From assembly GCF_000013085.1 (NCBI RefSeq), contig NC_007643.1, positions 3,667,501 through 3,731,500 of the forward strand: a stretch of DNA of 64,000 nt. The letters are read 5' to 3'. This stretch comes from Rhodospirillum rubrum ATCC 11170 (GTDB taxonomy: Bacteria; Pseudomonadota; Alphaproteobacteria; Rhodospirillales; Rhodospirillaceae). Below are positions 18,126 through 27,532 of the stretch, one piece after another. A program made the position numbers and the translations under genes. Position 1 is the stretch's first letter; every line of letters begins with the position of its first letter. The notes below the pieces were generated by a model. The model did not search any database. It saw only the letters and a program-made list of their open reading frames with translations, and was not told the origin of the DNA.

Positions 18126-19133
18126 ATGCGTAGCCTCTTGATCGCCATCGCCGCCGTATTCGGTCTGGGCCTTGCCAGCGCCCAGGCCCAGTCGCCAGCG
18201 CCCGCCGCGACGACCAAGACCGATCTCATGCTCTATACCTCGCAGCCCCAGGACATGCTGAACGCGATGATCAGCGTGTTCAACCGCAGCCATCCCGAGA
18301 TCACCGTGCATTTCTTCCGCTCGGGCACCACCGAGGTGATGAACAAGCTGGAAGCCGAATATGCCGCCGGCGCCCCCCAGCCCGACCTGCTGCTGGTGGC
18401 CAATGCCCTTGATCTCAGCCAGATGAAGGCCAAGGACCGGCTGCTTGCCTATCCCGAGGCGCCGACCGCCGGCTATGACCCGGCTATTCACGATCCCGAC
18501 CACCGCTATTTCGCCACCAAGCGCATCACCACCGGCATCGCCTATAACACCAAGCTGGTTCAGGACCCGCCCAAAAGCTGGAAGGATCTGCTTGATCGGC
18601 GTTTCAAGGGTCAGGTGATCATGCCCAGCCCGCTCTATTCGGGCGCCGCCGCCCTTCATGTCGGCACGATGACCGCCAGCCCGGCCTTCGGCTGGGCCTA
18701 TTACGAAGCCCTGGCCGAGAATGGCGCCCTGGCCGGGCGCGGCAATGGCTCGGTGATGGAGGCGGTGGCCAGCGGCCAGAGCGCGGTCGGCATCATCGTC
18801 GATTTCATGGCGCTCAATGCCAAGGCCAAGGGGTCACCCGTCGATTTCGTTTTCCCAAGCGATGGCGTCAGCGTCATCACCGAACCGGTGGCCATCCTCA
18901 AGACCGCCCGCAATCCGGCCGGGGCCAAGGTTTTCATCGATTGGCTGCTGTCGGCCGAGGGGCAGGCCTTCGCCGCCGAACAGGGCTATCTTCCCGCCTT
19001 GCCGGGCGTGGCCGCGCCCAAGACCTTCCCCGCCGGCTTCGTCGATCCGCTGTTGATCTCGGTCGATCCCGAAATCCTGATCAAGGACGACGAGCAGACC
19101 AAGCGAACCTTCTCCGATCTGTTTGGTGGCTGA
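18126..19133 (+). CDS. Fe(III)-type ABC transporter substrate-binding protein
   Basis: 335-residue periplasmic binding protein with signal peptide MRSLLIAIAAVFGLGLASA. The mature part begins DLMLYTSQPQDMLNAMI, typical of the extracellular solute-binding family that includes iron-binding FbpA and related phosphonate/thiamine binders. Later landmarks are RITTGIAYNTKL, SWKDLLDRRFKGQVIMPSP and FIDWLLSAEGQAFAAEQGY. First gene of a three-gene importer operon (15 bp to the permease). An alternative ATG lies at 18117. Ferric iron is the default guess for the substrate; thiamine or 2-aminoethylphosphonate are possible. Confidence 0.88.
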   Translation: MRSLLIAIAAVFGLGLASAQAQSPAPAATTKTDLMLYTSQPQDMLNAMISVFNRSHPEITVHFFRSGTTEVMNKLEAEYAAGAPQPDLLLVANALDLSQMKAKDRLLAYPEAPTAGYDPAIHDPDHRYFATKRITTGIAYNTKLVQDPPKSWKDLLDRRFKGQVIMPSPLYSGAAALHVGTMTASPAFGWAYYEALAENGALAGRGNGSVMEAVASGQSAVGIIVDFMALNAKAKGSPVDFVFPSDGVSVITEPVAILKTARNPAGAKVFIDWLLSAEGQAFAAEQGYLPALPGVAAPKTFPAGFVDPLLISVDPEILIKDDEQTKRTFSDLFGG

Positions 19134-19148
19134 GTCTCACGCCCCGGA

Positions 19149-20873
19149 ATGATTGTACCGCGCGCCTTGTCCCGTCGCCTGCCCTCGCGCCTGACCAGTG
19201 AGTCCCTGCTTCTGGGCGGCGCCACGCTTTATGTGGCGGTGTTCTGCCTGCTGCCGCTGCTGCGCCTGCTGGCCGAACCGCTGGCCGCCGACACCGGCGG
19301 CGGCTGGCAGATGGTCGTCCGGGTGCTCGGCGCCCGGGCGACGACCACCGCCTTTTGGAATACCCTGGAGGCCGGGCTGGCCTCGACACTGCTGGCCGTC
19401 GTCGTCGGCGGCGGGCTGGCGATCGTCGTCGGCCTGACCACGGTACGGGCGCGCGGGCTTTTGACCTTCATCTGCCTGATCCCGCTGCTCATCCCCGCCC
19501 AGATCGCCGCCCTGGCCTGGCTGGAGCTGGCCGGCCCCAACAGCCCGCTGTTGCGCCTGATCGGCCTGGGCGTTGCCACCGGCCAGCGCAACCCGCTTTA
19601 TTCGGCCGGCGGGGTGATCTGGCTGCTTGGCCTGGAACACGCGCCGATGGTTTTTCTGGCGGCGCGGGCCGGCTTGCGCGCCCTGCCCAATGATCTGGTG
19701 GAAGCCGCCCGCATGGCCGGAGCCAGGGGCCCGCGCATTGTTCTGACCATCGTTCTGCCGCTGCTGCGCCCGGCGCTGCTGGCCGGGGCGGCCCTGGCCT
19801 TCGTCTCGGCGATCGGCAATTTCGGCGTTTCGGCCCTGCTGGGCATTCCCGGCCGCTTCCCGATGCTGACCACCCTGATCTATCGCCGCCTCAACGGCTT
19901 TGGCCCCGATGTGCTGGCCGAGGTCGCCGTGCTGGCGATGATTCTGGCCGGACTGGCCGGCGCCGGGCTGCTGCTGCAGGCCTGGGCCTGGGGTCGGCAG
20001 AACCGCCATGCCGCCCGCGACACCGCCGCCCTCGCCCCCCTGCCGCTCGGCCGCTGGCGGCTGCTGGTCGAAGGCGGGCTGTGGCTTTTCCTCGGGCTGA
20101 CCGCGCTGATGCCGCTGGCCGCCCTGACCGGCGCCGCCCTGGCCCCCGCCCTGGGCGTGGCCACCACCTGGGACAGCGCCACCCTCGATCATTTCCGGGC
20201 GGTCTTCGCCAATCCGGTGATGCTGCGCGCCCTGACCAACAGCTTCACCCTGGCCACGGTGGCCGGGGGAGTGGGGTTGGTGGTCGCCGCGCCGCTGGCC
20301 TATTTCATCGTCACCCGCCGCGCGCCCCTGGCCCGGGCGCTCAATTACATCGCCGATATGCCCTATGCGCTGCCCGGCATCATTTTGTCGATAAGCTGCA
20401 TCCTTTTATACCTCAAGCCGCTGCCCGGCCTGGGGATCGGCCTTTACAACAGTTTCTGGATCCTGCTGGTCGCCTATCTCGGCCGTTTCCTGGCGCTGTC
20501 GCTGCGCCCGGCGATGGCCGGGGTCGCCCAGATCGATCCGGCCCTGGAAGAGGCGGCGCGGGTCGCCGGCGCCGGACCGATGGCGCGGTTCTTCGCCATC
20601 GTCTTGCCTTTGGCGGCGCCGGCGGCGGCGGCCGGCGGCCTGCTGGTCTTCCTCGCCGCCTTCAACGAATTGACCGTCTCGGCGCTTTTGTGGTCGGCGG
20701 GTCATGAGACCCTGGGGGTGATGGTGTTCTCGCTGACCGACGAAGGCAATTCCAACGCGGCGGCGGCGGTTTCGGTGATCGCCGTTCTGGCGACCCTGGC
20801 CGTCGCCCTGGCCGCTACCGTGTTCGCCCGGGCGGCCCGCCTGCCCAAGGGAGTTCTGCCATGGCAAGACTAA
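19149..20873 (+). CDS. Fe(III)-type ABC transporter permease, two fused permease domains
   Basis: 574-residue inner-membrane protein with about twelve hydrophobic helices: two ABC permease domains in one chain, as in FbpB and ThiP. Each half has an EAA loop that contacts the ATPase: EAARMAGARGPRI near residue 190 and EAARVAGAGPMARF near residue 470. The middle (LLEGGLWLFLGLTALMPL region) joins the halves. It lies between the binding protein and the ATPase and overlaps the ATPase gene by 13 bp. It imports the ligand delivered by the preceding periplasmic protein. Confidence 0.93.
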   Translation: MIVPRALSRRLPSRLTSESLLLGGATLYVAVFCLLPLLRLLAEPLAADTGGGWQMVVRVLGARATTTAFWNTLEAGLASTLLAVVVGGGLAIVVGLTTVRARGLLTFICLIPLLIPAQIAALAWLELAGPNSPLLRLIGLGVATGQRNPLYSAGGVIWLLGLEHAPMVFLAARAGLRALPNDLVEAARMAGARGPRIVLTIVLPLLRPALLAGAALAFVSAIGNFGVSALLGIPGRFPMLTTLIYRRLNGFGPDVLAEVAVLAMILAGLAGAGLLLQAWAWGRQNRHAARDTAALAPLPLGRWRLLVEGGLWLFLGLTALMPLAALTGAALAPALGVATTWDSATLDHFRAVFANPVMLRALTNSFTLATVAGGVGLVVAAPLAYFIVTRRAPLARALNYIADMPYALPGIILSISCILLYLKPLPGLGIGLYNSFWILLVAYLGRFLALSLRPAMAGVAQIDPALEEAARVAGAGPMARFFAIVLPLAAPAAAAGGLLVFLAAFNELTVSALLWSAGHETLGVMVFSLTDEGNSNAAAAVSVIAVLATLAVALAATVFARAARLPKGVLPWQD

Positions 20874-21940
20874 GCCTTGACGGCGTAAGCCGCCAGTTCG
20901 GCGCCCGCACCGCCGTCGACCGCGTGTCGCTGACCCTGGAGCCCGGGACCTTCCTGGCGTTGCTTGGGCCTTCGGGTTGCGGGAAAACCACCCTGCTGCG
21001 CCTGATTGCCGGCTTCGACCGCCCCGATGGCGGCACCATCACCCTGGGCGATGGCATTGTCGCCAGCGACACCGCCTTCGTGCCGCCCGAGCGCCGGGGG
21101 GTGGGCATGGTCTTCCAGTCCTATGCCCTGTGGCCGCATATGACGGTCGCCGAGAATGTCGCCTATGCCCTGAAGATCCGGGGCGTCGCCCGGGCCGAAC
21201 GAGCCAGGATCGTTCAGCGCTGCCTGGATCAGGTCGGCCTGGGGACCTTGGGGGGGCGCCTGCCCGCCGCCCTGTCGGGGGGCCAGCGCCAAAGGGTGGC
21301 CTTGGCCCGCTGTCTGGCGATGAACCCGGCGATCTTGCTGCTTGATGAACCGCTGGCCAATCTCGATGCCCATCTGCGCGAAAGCATGCAGCGCGAATTC
21401 CGCGCCTTCCATGCCAAGACCGGGGCGACCATGGTCTATGTCACCCATGATCAGGCCGAAGCGCTGTCGCTGGCCGATAAGGTGGCGGTTATGGACGGCG
21501 GCGTTCTTCAGCAGGTCGCCACCCCGGCCGAGCTCTATCGCCGCCCGGCCACCGATATGGTCGCCCGCTTCGTCGGCCGCGGCATGGTGCTGCCCGCCCA
21601 CCTCGGGCGGGCGACCGCCGGCGGCGGCGCGGTGGCGGCGACGCTGTTCGGTCAGGCGATCAGCGTCGACTCCCCGGCCCATCCGGCCGGACCGGCCCGC
21701 CTCTGCCTGCGCTCGGAGGACCTGAGCCTGACCGGGCCAGATACCCCCGAAGGTCTGGGCTGTACGGTCTGCGACACCGTGTTCCACGGCGATCATTTCG
21801 CCCTCGACGTGCGCCCCCAGGCCGCCCCGGAAACGGTCTTGCGGGTCAGGCTCACCCAGGCGCCGCCGCCCCAGGGCAGCCCGGTTACCCTGCGCATCGG
21901 TGGCGGGTGGATCCTGCCGCTTGCCAATGGTGGCTGTTGA
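20861..21940 (+). CDS. ABC transporter ATP-binding protein, Fe(III)/POPT type
   Basis: 359-residue cytosolic ATPase energising the preceding permease. Walker A is GPSGCGKTTLLRL near residue 38, Q-loop VFQSYALWPHM, signature LSGGQRQRVALARCLA, Walker B ILLLDEPLANLD and switch His in YVTHDQAEA. Residues ~240-359 are a C-terminal TOBE-like regulatory region. The start lies 13 bp inside the permease gene. Together with the two preceding genes it makes a complete importer; there is no outer-membrane receptor in this operon. Confidence 0.94.
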   Translation: MARLSLDGVSRQFGARTAVDRVSLTLEPGTFLALLGPSGCGKTTLLRLIAGFDRPDGGTITLGDGIVASDTAFVPPERRGVGMVFQSYALWPHMTVAENVAYALKIRGVARAERARIVQRCLDQVGLGTLGGRLPAALSGGQRQRVALARCLAMNPAILLLDEPLANLDAHLRESMQREFRAFHAKTGATMVYVTHDQAEALSLADKVAVMDGGVLQQVATPAELYRRPATDMVARFVGRGMVLPAHLGRATAGGGAVAATLFGQAISVDSPAHPAGPARLCLRSEDLSLTGPDTPEGLGCTVCDTVFHGDHFALDVRPQAAPETVLRVRLTQAPPPQGSPVTLRIGGGWILPLANGGC

Positions 21941-22109
21941 CGAACCCGGTGGCGGATGCCAATTGTCTTCATCCGTTGCTCCGGTTCGCCCCGCGAGCGC
22001 TTCGGGCCGGGGCTCTCCCGTCGTCCCATCGGCCGTCCAAGGGGTCCAGGCCCCGGCTAGCCGCCGCCTTTTTTAGGCACCCACCCCTGGACGAGGTCCA
22101 GTCGATCCC

Positions 22110-24857
22110 ATGCATGTCGTCGTCGTTGAATCTCCGGCCAAAGCCAAAACCATCAATAAATATCTGGGCAAGGACTACGTGGTCCTCGCGTCCTACGGCC
22201 ACATCCGCGACCTTCCCCCCAAGGACGGCTCCGTCCGCCCGGACGAAGGCTTCGCCATGGACTGGGAGATCGACGCCAAATCCGAAAAGCACGTCAAGGA
22301 CATCACCCAGGCCCTGAAGTCGGCCGACGGACTGCTGCTCGCCACTGACCCCGATCGCGAGGGAGAGGCGATTTCGTGGCATGTCCGCGATGTTTTGGAA
22401 AAGCGCAAGGCGCTGGTTGGCAAGCAGGTCCAGCGCATCACCTTCAACGCCATCACCCGCTCGGCGGTTGAAGAGGCCTTGCGCAATCCCCGCGATCTCG
22501 ATACGCCGCTGGTCGAGGCCTATCTGGCCCGCCGGGCGCTGGATTATCTGGTGGGCTTCACCCTGTCGCCGGTGCTGTGGCGCAAGCTGCCCGGATCGCG
22601 CTCGGCCGGCCGGGTGCAATCGGTGGCCCTGCGGCTGATCTGCGAACGCGAGCAAGAGGTCGAGCGCTTTGTTTCGCGCGAATACTGGACGGTCGACGCC
22701 ATCCTCGCCTCGCCCCAGGGGCAGATCTTCCGCGCCCGCCTCAGCCAGCTTGACGGCCAGAAGCTTGATAAATTCGGCCTGCCCGACGAAACGACCGCCC
22801 TGGCCGCCCTCGAGCGGATCAAGGCGGCGACGCTGCGGGTGGAAAGTGTCGAGCGCAAGCAGGCGCGGCGCAATCCCGCCGCTCCCTTCACCACCTCGAC
22901 CATCCAGCAGGAAGCCTCGCGCAAGCTGTATTTTTCGGCCCGCCAGACCATGCAGGTGGCCCAGAAGCTTTACGAGGGCGTGGACCTGGGCGGCGAGACC
23001 GTCGGCCTGATCACCTATATGCGAACCGATGGCGTCTCGATCGCCCCCGAGGCGGTCTTCGCCACCCGCGATCTGATCGGCGCCGAATTCGGCGCGGCCT
23101 ATCTGCCCGAACAGCCCCGCGTCTATAAGACCAAGGCCAAGAACGCCCAGGAGGCGCACGAGGCCATCCGCCCCACCGATGTGGCGCGCACGCCGCAAAG
23201 CGTCGCCCCTTATCTTACCGCCGAACAGCGTAAGCTGTACGAACTGGTGTGGAAGCGCACGGTCGCCAGCCAGATGGCCAGCGCCATCCTTGATCAGGTC
23301 GCCGTCGACATCGCCGATCCCGAGGCCAAGGTGGTGCTCCACGCCACCGGCTCGGTCATCCAGTTCGACGGCTTCCTCAAGGTCTACCGCGAGGACTTCG
23401 ACGATCGCCCCGAAAGCAGCCCCGATGGGGCCGGCGAGGACGAAAACCGCCTGTTGCCGCCCTTGCGCGAAGGCGATGGCGTCAAGCGCGAGGACGTGAA
23501 GGCCGATCAGCATTTCACCCAGCCGCCGCCGCGCTATACGGAAGCCAGTTTGGTCAAGCGCATGGAAGAACTGGGCATCGGCCGTCCCTCGACCTACGCC
23601 TCGATCCTCAGCGTTCTTCAGGACCGGGAATATGTGCGCCTTGATGCCCGGCGCTTCATTCCCGAAGACCGCGGCCGTCTGGTCACCGCCTTCCTGGAAA
23701 ACTTCTTTTCGCGCTATGTGCAGTATTCCTTCACCGCCGATCTGGAAAACCAGCTCGACGAGATTTCCGACGGCAAGCTTGGCTGGAAAACCGTCCTTGA
23801 ACGCTTCTGGATGGATTTCAAGGCGGCGATCGAAGGCACCGCCACCCTGCGCGTCTCGGAAGTTCTGGACGCCCTGGACAAGGAACTGGGGCCCCACCTG
23901 TTCCCCCAGGCCGAGGACGGCCACGATCCGCGCGTCTGCCCGGTGTGCTCGGCCGGTCGGTTGGGTCTGCGCATCGGCAAGTTCGGCGCCTTCGTCGGCT
24001 GCTCGAACTATCCCGACTGCAAGTTCACCCGGCCGCTGGTCACCAAGGAAGGCGAAGGCGGCGACGGCGCCGCCCTGGCCGAGGATGGCACCAAGCCGCT
24101 GGGTAAGGACCCGGTCAGCGGCGAGGACGTGACCCTGCGCAAGGGCCCCTATGGGCTTTATGTGCAAAAGGGCGAGGCGGCGCCGGTGGAAAAGGGCAAG
24201 AAGGCGGTCAAGCCGCCGCGCGTGTCGATCCCCAAGGACATGGACGCCGCCACCATCGATCTTGATATCGCCCTGAAGCTGCTGTCGCTGCCGCGCCCGG
24301 TCGGCGATCACCCCGAAACCGGCACGATGATCAGCGCCGGCATCGGCCGCTTCGGCCCCTATATCAAGCACGGCGACATCTATAAATCGCTGCCCAAGGA
24401 CGATGACGTTCTGACCATCGGCCTCAACCGCGCCGTCAGCCTGTTGGCCGAGGCCGGCAAGGGCGGCCGCGCCCGTCAGCCGGCGCGCAGCCTGGGCGAC
24501 CATCCCGCCGACACCAAGCCGGTGACCATCCACGACGGCCGCTTCGGTCCCTATGTCCAGCATGGCGGCGTGCGCGCGACCATTCCGCGCACCGCCGATC
24601 CGGCGACCTATACCCTGGCCGAGGCGGTCGAGCTGATCGCCGCCAAGGCGGCCAAGGACGGCGACGGCAAGAAGGCCCCGGCGAAGAAGGCGGCGACCAA
24701 GGCTCCGGTCAAAAAAGCGGCGGCCGAGAAAAAGGCGCCGGCGAAGACCGCGACCAAGAAAGCCGCGCCGAAAAAGGCCGCCGACTCGGCCGAAGACGCC
24801 CCGGCCAAGGCGCCGCGCAAGAGCAAGGCCAAACCGGCGAGCGCCGATCCGGACTGA
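22110..24857 (+). CDS. topA: DNA topoisomerase I
   Basis: Type IA topoisomerase that relaxes negative supercoils. 915 residues. The TOPRIM domain begins VVVESPAKAKTINKYLG and includes DPDREGEAISWHV. The active-site Tyr lies in GLITYMRTDGVSI near residue 307. One clear C4 zinc-finger motif, CPVC followed by GCSNYPDC, sits near residues 612-635, then degenerate repeats lacking cysteines. The last ~70 residues are almost entirely Lys, Ala and Pro (KKAPAKKAATKAPVKKAA), a histone H1-like tail that probably adds non-specific DNA binding. Such basic tails are seen in other alphaproteobacterial TopA proteins. rnr follows. Confidence 0.97.
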   Translation: MHVVVVESPAKAKTINKYLGKDYVVLASYGHIRDLPPKDGSVRPDEGFAMDWEIDAKSEKHVKDITQALKSADGLLLATDPDREGEAISWHVRDVLEKRKALVGKQVQRITFNAITRSAVEEALRNPRDLDTPLVEAYLARRALDYLVGFTLSPVLWRKLPGSRSAGRVQSVALRLICEREQEVERFVSREYWTVDAILASPQGQIFRARLSQLDGQKLDKFGLPDETTALAALERIKAATLRVESVERKQARRNPAAPFTTSTIQQEASRKLYFSARQTMQVAQKLYEGVDLGGETVGLITYMRTDGVSIAPEAVFATRDLIGAEFGAAYLPEQPRVYKTKAKNAQEAHEAIRPTDVARTPQSVAPYLTAEQRKLYELVWKRTVASQMASAILDQVAVDIADPEAKVVLHATGSVIQFDGFLKVYREDFDDRPESSPDGAGEDENRLLPPLREGDGVKREDVKADQHFTQPPPRYTEASLVKRMEELGIGRPSTYASILSVLQDREYVRLDARRFIPEDRGRLVTAFLENFFSRYVQYSFTADLENQLDEISDGKLGWKTVLERFWMDFKAAIEGTATLRVSEVLDALDKELGPHLFPQAEDGHDPRVCPVCSAGRLGLRIGKFGAFVGCSNYPDCKFTRPLVTKEGEGGDGAALAEDGTKPLGKDPVSGEDVTLRKGPYGLYVQKGEAAPVEKGKKAVKPPRVSIPKDMDAATIDLDIALKLLSLPRPVGDHPETGTMISAGIGRFGPYIKHGDIYKSLPKDDDVLTIGLNRAVSLLAEAGKGGRARQPARSLGDHPADTKPVTIHDGRFGPYVQHGGVRATIPRTADPATYTLAEAVELIAAKAAKDGDGKKAPAKKAATKAPVKKAAAEKKAPAKTATKKAAPKKAADSAEDAPAKAPRKSKAKPASADPD

Positions 24858-25020
24858 AAGCGGCGGCTTTTGCCCGCGAAGGGCGATGCCATCGCTGGCT
24901 CCTCTCTGGCATGATGGCGCGGACCCCGGGAACGGGATCCGCGCCCGCCGCGTTTTTCCCCAAGACAGCCTTTGGCTTTCCCGGCCAAACCGGCGTTTTC
25001 CCGACCCTAAGGACAGCCCT

Positions 25021-27414
25021 TTGACCCCCAAGGCCCCCAAGCACGTCCCCTTCCCCAGCCGCGAGCAGGTGCTGGAGTTCATCCGCGCCGCCAACGGCGA
25101 GGTCGACCGACGCGAGATCGCCAGGGCCTTCCACATCACCGGACCAGAGCGCGCCGATCTGCGCACCCTGCTTAAGGAGTTGGAGAGCGAGGGCGCCCTG
25201 CAGCGCGGCCGTGGCCGCCGCATCGCCCCGCCGGGCAGCCTGCCCGAGGTGGCGGTGCTGATCGTCGCCCGGGCGGACGCCGAGGGGGATCTGTTCTGCA
25301 AGCCCGAGCATTGGCCAGAGGACGAGGAGCCGCCGCGCATCCTGCTGTGGCCCGAGCCCCATCACGCCCGGCGCCCGGGGGTCGGCGCCGAGATCGGCGT
25401 GGGCGACCGCATCCTCGCCCGCCTGACCCGCATCGGCGACGCGCGTTATGACGCCCGCACGATCCGCCGGCTGGCGGCCGCCCCCTCGCGCCTGCTGGGC
25501 GTGCTGGCCCTGGCCCGCGACGGCCTGCGCCTGCGCCCGACCAACCGCCGCGACCGCGACGAATATCTGGTCGCCCCCGAGGATGCCGGCGGGGCCGAAC
25601 CCGGCGAGTTGGTCGAGGCCGAACTGCTGCCCTCGCGCCGCCTTGGCCTGCGTCGGGCCAAGGTGATCGAGCGGCTGGGCGGCCGCGAGGGGCCGCGCTC
25701 GATCAGTCTGGTCGTTGTCCATAGCCACGACATCCCCGTTGATTTCCCGCCCGAGGCCCTGGCCGAAGCCGAGGCCGCCGTGGGCGTCGACCTGCGCGGC
25801 CGCGAAGACCTGCGCGCCGTGCCGCTGGTCACCATCGACGGCGAGGACGCCCGCGACTTCGACGACGCGGTCTTCGCCGAACCCGATGACGACCCGGCCA
25901 ATCCCGGCGGCTGGCGGGCGCTGGTCGCCATCGCCGATGTCGCCCATTACGTTCGCATCGGCGCTGCCCTCGACAAGGCGGCGCGCGAGCGCGGCAATTC
26001 GGTTTATTTCCCCGACCGCGTCGTGCCGATGCTGCCCGAGGCGCTGTCGAACGGCTGGTGTTCCTTGCGCCCCAATGAGGATCGCGGCTGCCTCGCGGTG
26101 TGGATGATCTTCGACGCCGAGGGCAACAAGCTGCGCCACCGCTTCCTGCGCGGCCTGATGCGCTCGGCCGCCCGCCTGACCTATACCCAGGTTCAGGCCG
26201 CCCGCGACGGCCATGCCGACGATCTGACCGCGCCCTTGCAAGAGCGTGTCATCGCCCCGCTCTACGGCGTTTTCCAAGCGCTTCTGGGCGCGCGCAGCCG
26301 GCGCGGCACGCTGGAACTCGACCTGCCCGAACGCAAGGTGGTGCTTGATGACGGCGGCGAGGTGGCGCGCATCGAGCCGCGCCTGCGCTTTGACAGCCAC
26401 AAGCTGATCGAAGAACTGATGATCGCGGCCAATGTCAGCGCCGCCGAGACCCTGGAGGAAAAGCGCCGCCCCTGCATGTACCGCGTCCACGACCAGCCGG
26501 CGCCCGATAAGCTGGTGGCTTTGGGCGAATTTCTCGAGTCGCTCGATATTCCCTTTCATAAGGGATCAATCAATCGGTCGGGCCAATTCAATGGCGTGCT
26601 GAAAGCCGCCCGCGGCACGCCCCACGAGCATATGGTCAATGAGGTGGTTCTGCGCTCGCAAGCCCAGGCCGAATACAGCCCCGATAACATCGGTCATTTT
26701 GGCCTCGCCCTGCGCCGCTACGCCCATTTCACCTCGCCGATCCGCCGCTATGCCGACCTGTTGGTCCACCGCGCGCTGATCGCCGGCCTGGGCCTGGGCG
26801 ACGACGGCCTGCGACCGGGCGCCGAAGAGGATTTCGTCGAGACCGCCGCCCATATCACCGCCACCGAGCGCCGCGCCGCCCAGGCCGAACGCGACGCCGT
26901 CAACCGCTATACGGTCAGTTTCCTGGCCGCCAAGGTCGGGGCGACCTTCGCCGGCCGAATCAATGGCGTCACCCGCGCCGGGTTGTTCGTCACCCTGGAG
27001 GACACCGGCGCCGACGGGCTGATCCCGATCGGCAGCCTGCCCAACGACTACTATGTCCATGATGATGCCCATCATTGTCTGCGCGGCCAGCGCGACGGCC
27101 TGGAATTCCACCTGGGGGCGCCGGTCGAGGTTCTGCTGCGCGAGGCCAATCCGGTCAGCGGCGGGCTGGTCTTCGGCTTGCTTCAAGGCGGGGTCGCCGG
27201 CGCCGCCAAGGGGCGGGGCTTCTCTGGAAAAACCAAAGGTCGCGACGGCCTTGGCAAGACCCGCTTGAAGGAGCGCGGCGCGGCGGCGAAGCTCAAGAAA
27301 GGGGCGCGCGGCAAGCCCAAGGCGGCCGGGCGCGACGCCTTGGCCGGCGAGCCGGTCGGGAGCGGCCCCAAGAAACGCCCGCCCACCACGACCTCCCGTC
27401 GTAAAACCCGTTGA
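25021..27414 (+). CDS. rnr: Ribonuclease R
   Basis: 3'-5' exoribonuclease of the RNase II/RNB family that degrades structured RNA. About 797 residues from TTG at 25021 (AAGGA 8 bases upstream); the frame extends further upstream to 24886 but that part lacks family similarity. An N-terminal winged-helix-like domain (REQVLEFIRAANGEVDRREI) and cold-shock-like region lead into the RNB core with the metal cluster DGEDARDFDDAV. Later come RYAHFTSPIRRYADLLVHRAL, an S1 domain (ATFAGRINGVTRAGLFVTL) and a long Lys/Arg/Gly-rich tail. It lies 163 bp behind topA on the same strand. Confidence 0.96.
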   Translation: MTPKAPKHVPFPSREQVLEFIRAANGEVDRREIARAFHITGPERADLRTLLKELESEGALQRGRGRRIAPPGSLPEVAVLIVARADAEGDLFCKPEHWPEDEEPPRILLWPEPHHARRPGVGAEIGVGDRILARLTRIGDARYDARTIRRLAAAPSRLLGVLALARDGLRLRPTNRRDRDEYLVAPEDAGGAEPGELVEAELLPSRRLGLRRAKVIERLGGREGPRSISLVVVHSHDIPVDFPPEALAEAEAAVGVDLRGREDLRAVPLVTIDGEDARDFDDAVFAEPDDDPANPGGWRALVAIADVAHYVRIGAALDKAARERGNSVYFPDRVVPMLPEALSNGWCSLRPNEDRGCLAVWMIFDAEGNKLRHRFLRGLMRSAARLTYTQVQAARDGHADDLTAPLQERVIAPLYGVFQALLGARSRRGTLELDLPERKVVLDDGGEVARIEPRLRFDSHKLIEELMIAANVSAAETLEEKRRPCMYRVHDQPAPDKLVALGEFLESLDIPFHKGSINRSGQFNGVLKAARGTPHEHMVNEVVLRSQAQAEYSPDNIGHFGLALRRYAHFTSPIRRYADLLVHRALIAGLGLGDDGLRPGAEEDFVETAAHITATERRAAQAERDAVNRYTVSFLAAKVGATFAGRINGVTRAGLFVTLEDTGADGLIPIGSLPNDYYVHDDAHHCLRGQRDGLEFHLGAPVEVLLREANPVSGGLVFGLLQGGVAGAAKGRGFSGKTKGRDGLGKTRLKERGAAAKLKKGARGKPKAAGRDALAGEPVGSGPKKRPPTTTSRRKTR

Positions 27415-27532
27415 TACCACGTGTTTTTGAAAAGGAATATTTCCGAAAAAGCCCATAGACAGGGGAGCGCATCTTGCCTAACCCTGAAGGCAGGATGACA
27501 GCGTCGATCGCGGCGAAGAGATCCTCCCCTTA

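Noticed and set aside
21969-25340. 1123-codon open frame antisense to topA and rnr
   Set aside because: High GC leaves long antisense frames open. The translation has no family resemblance and is Gly/Gln/Arg/His-rich, while topA on the other strand is unmistakable.
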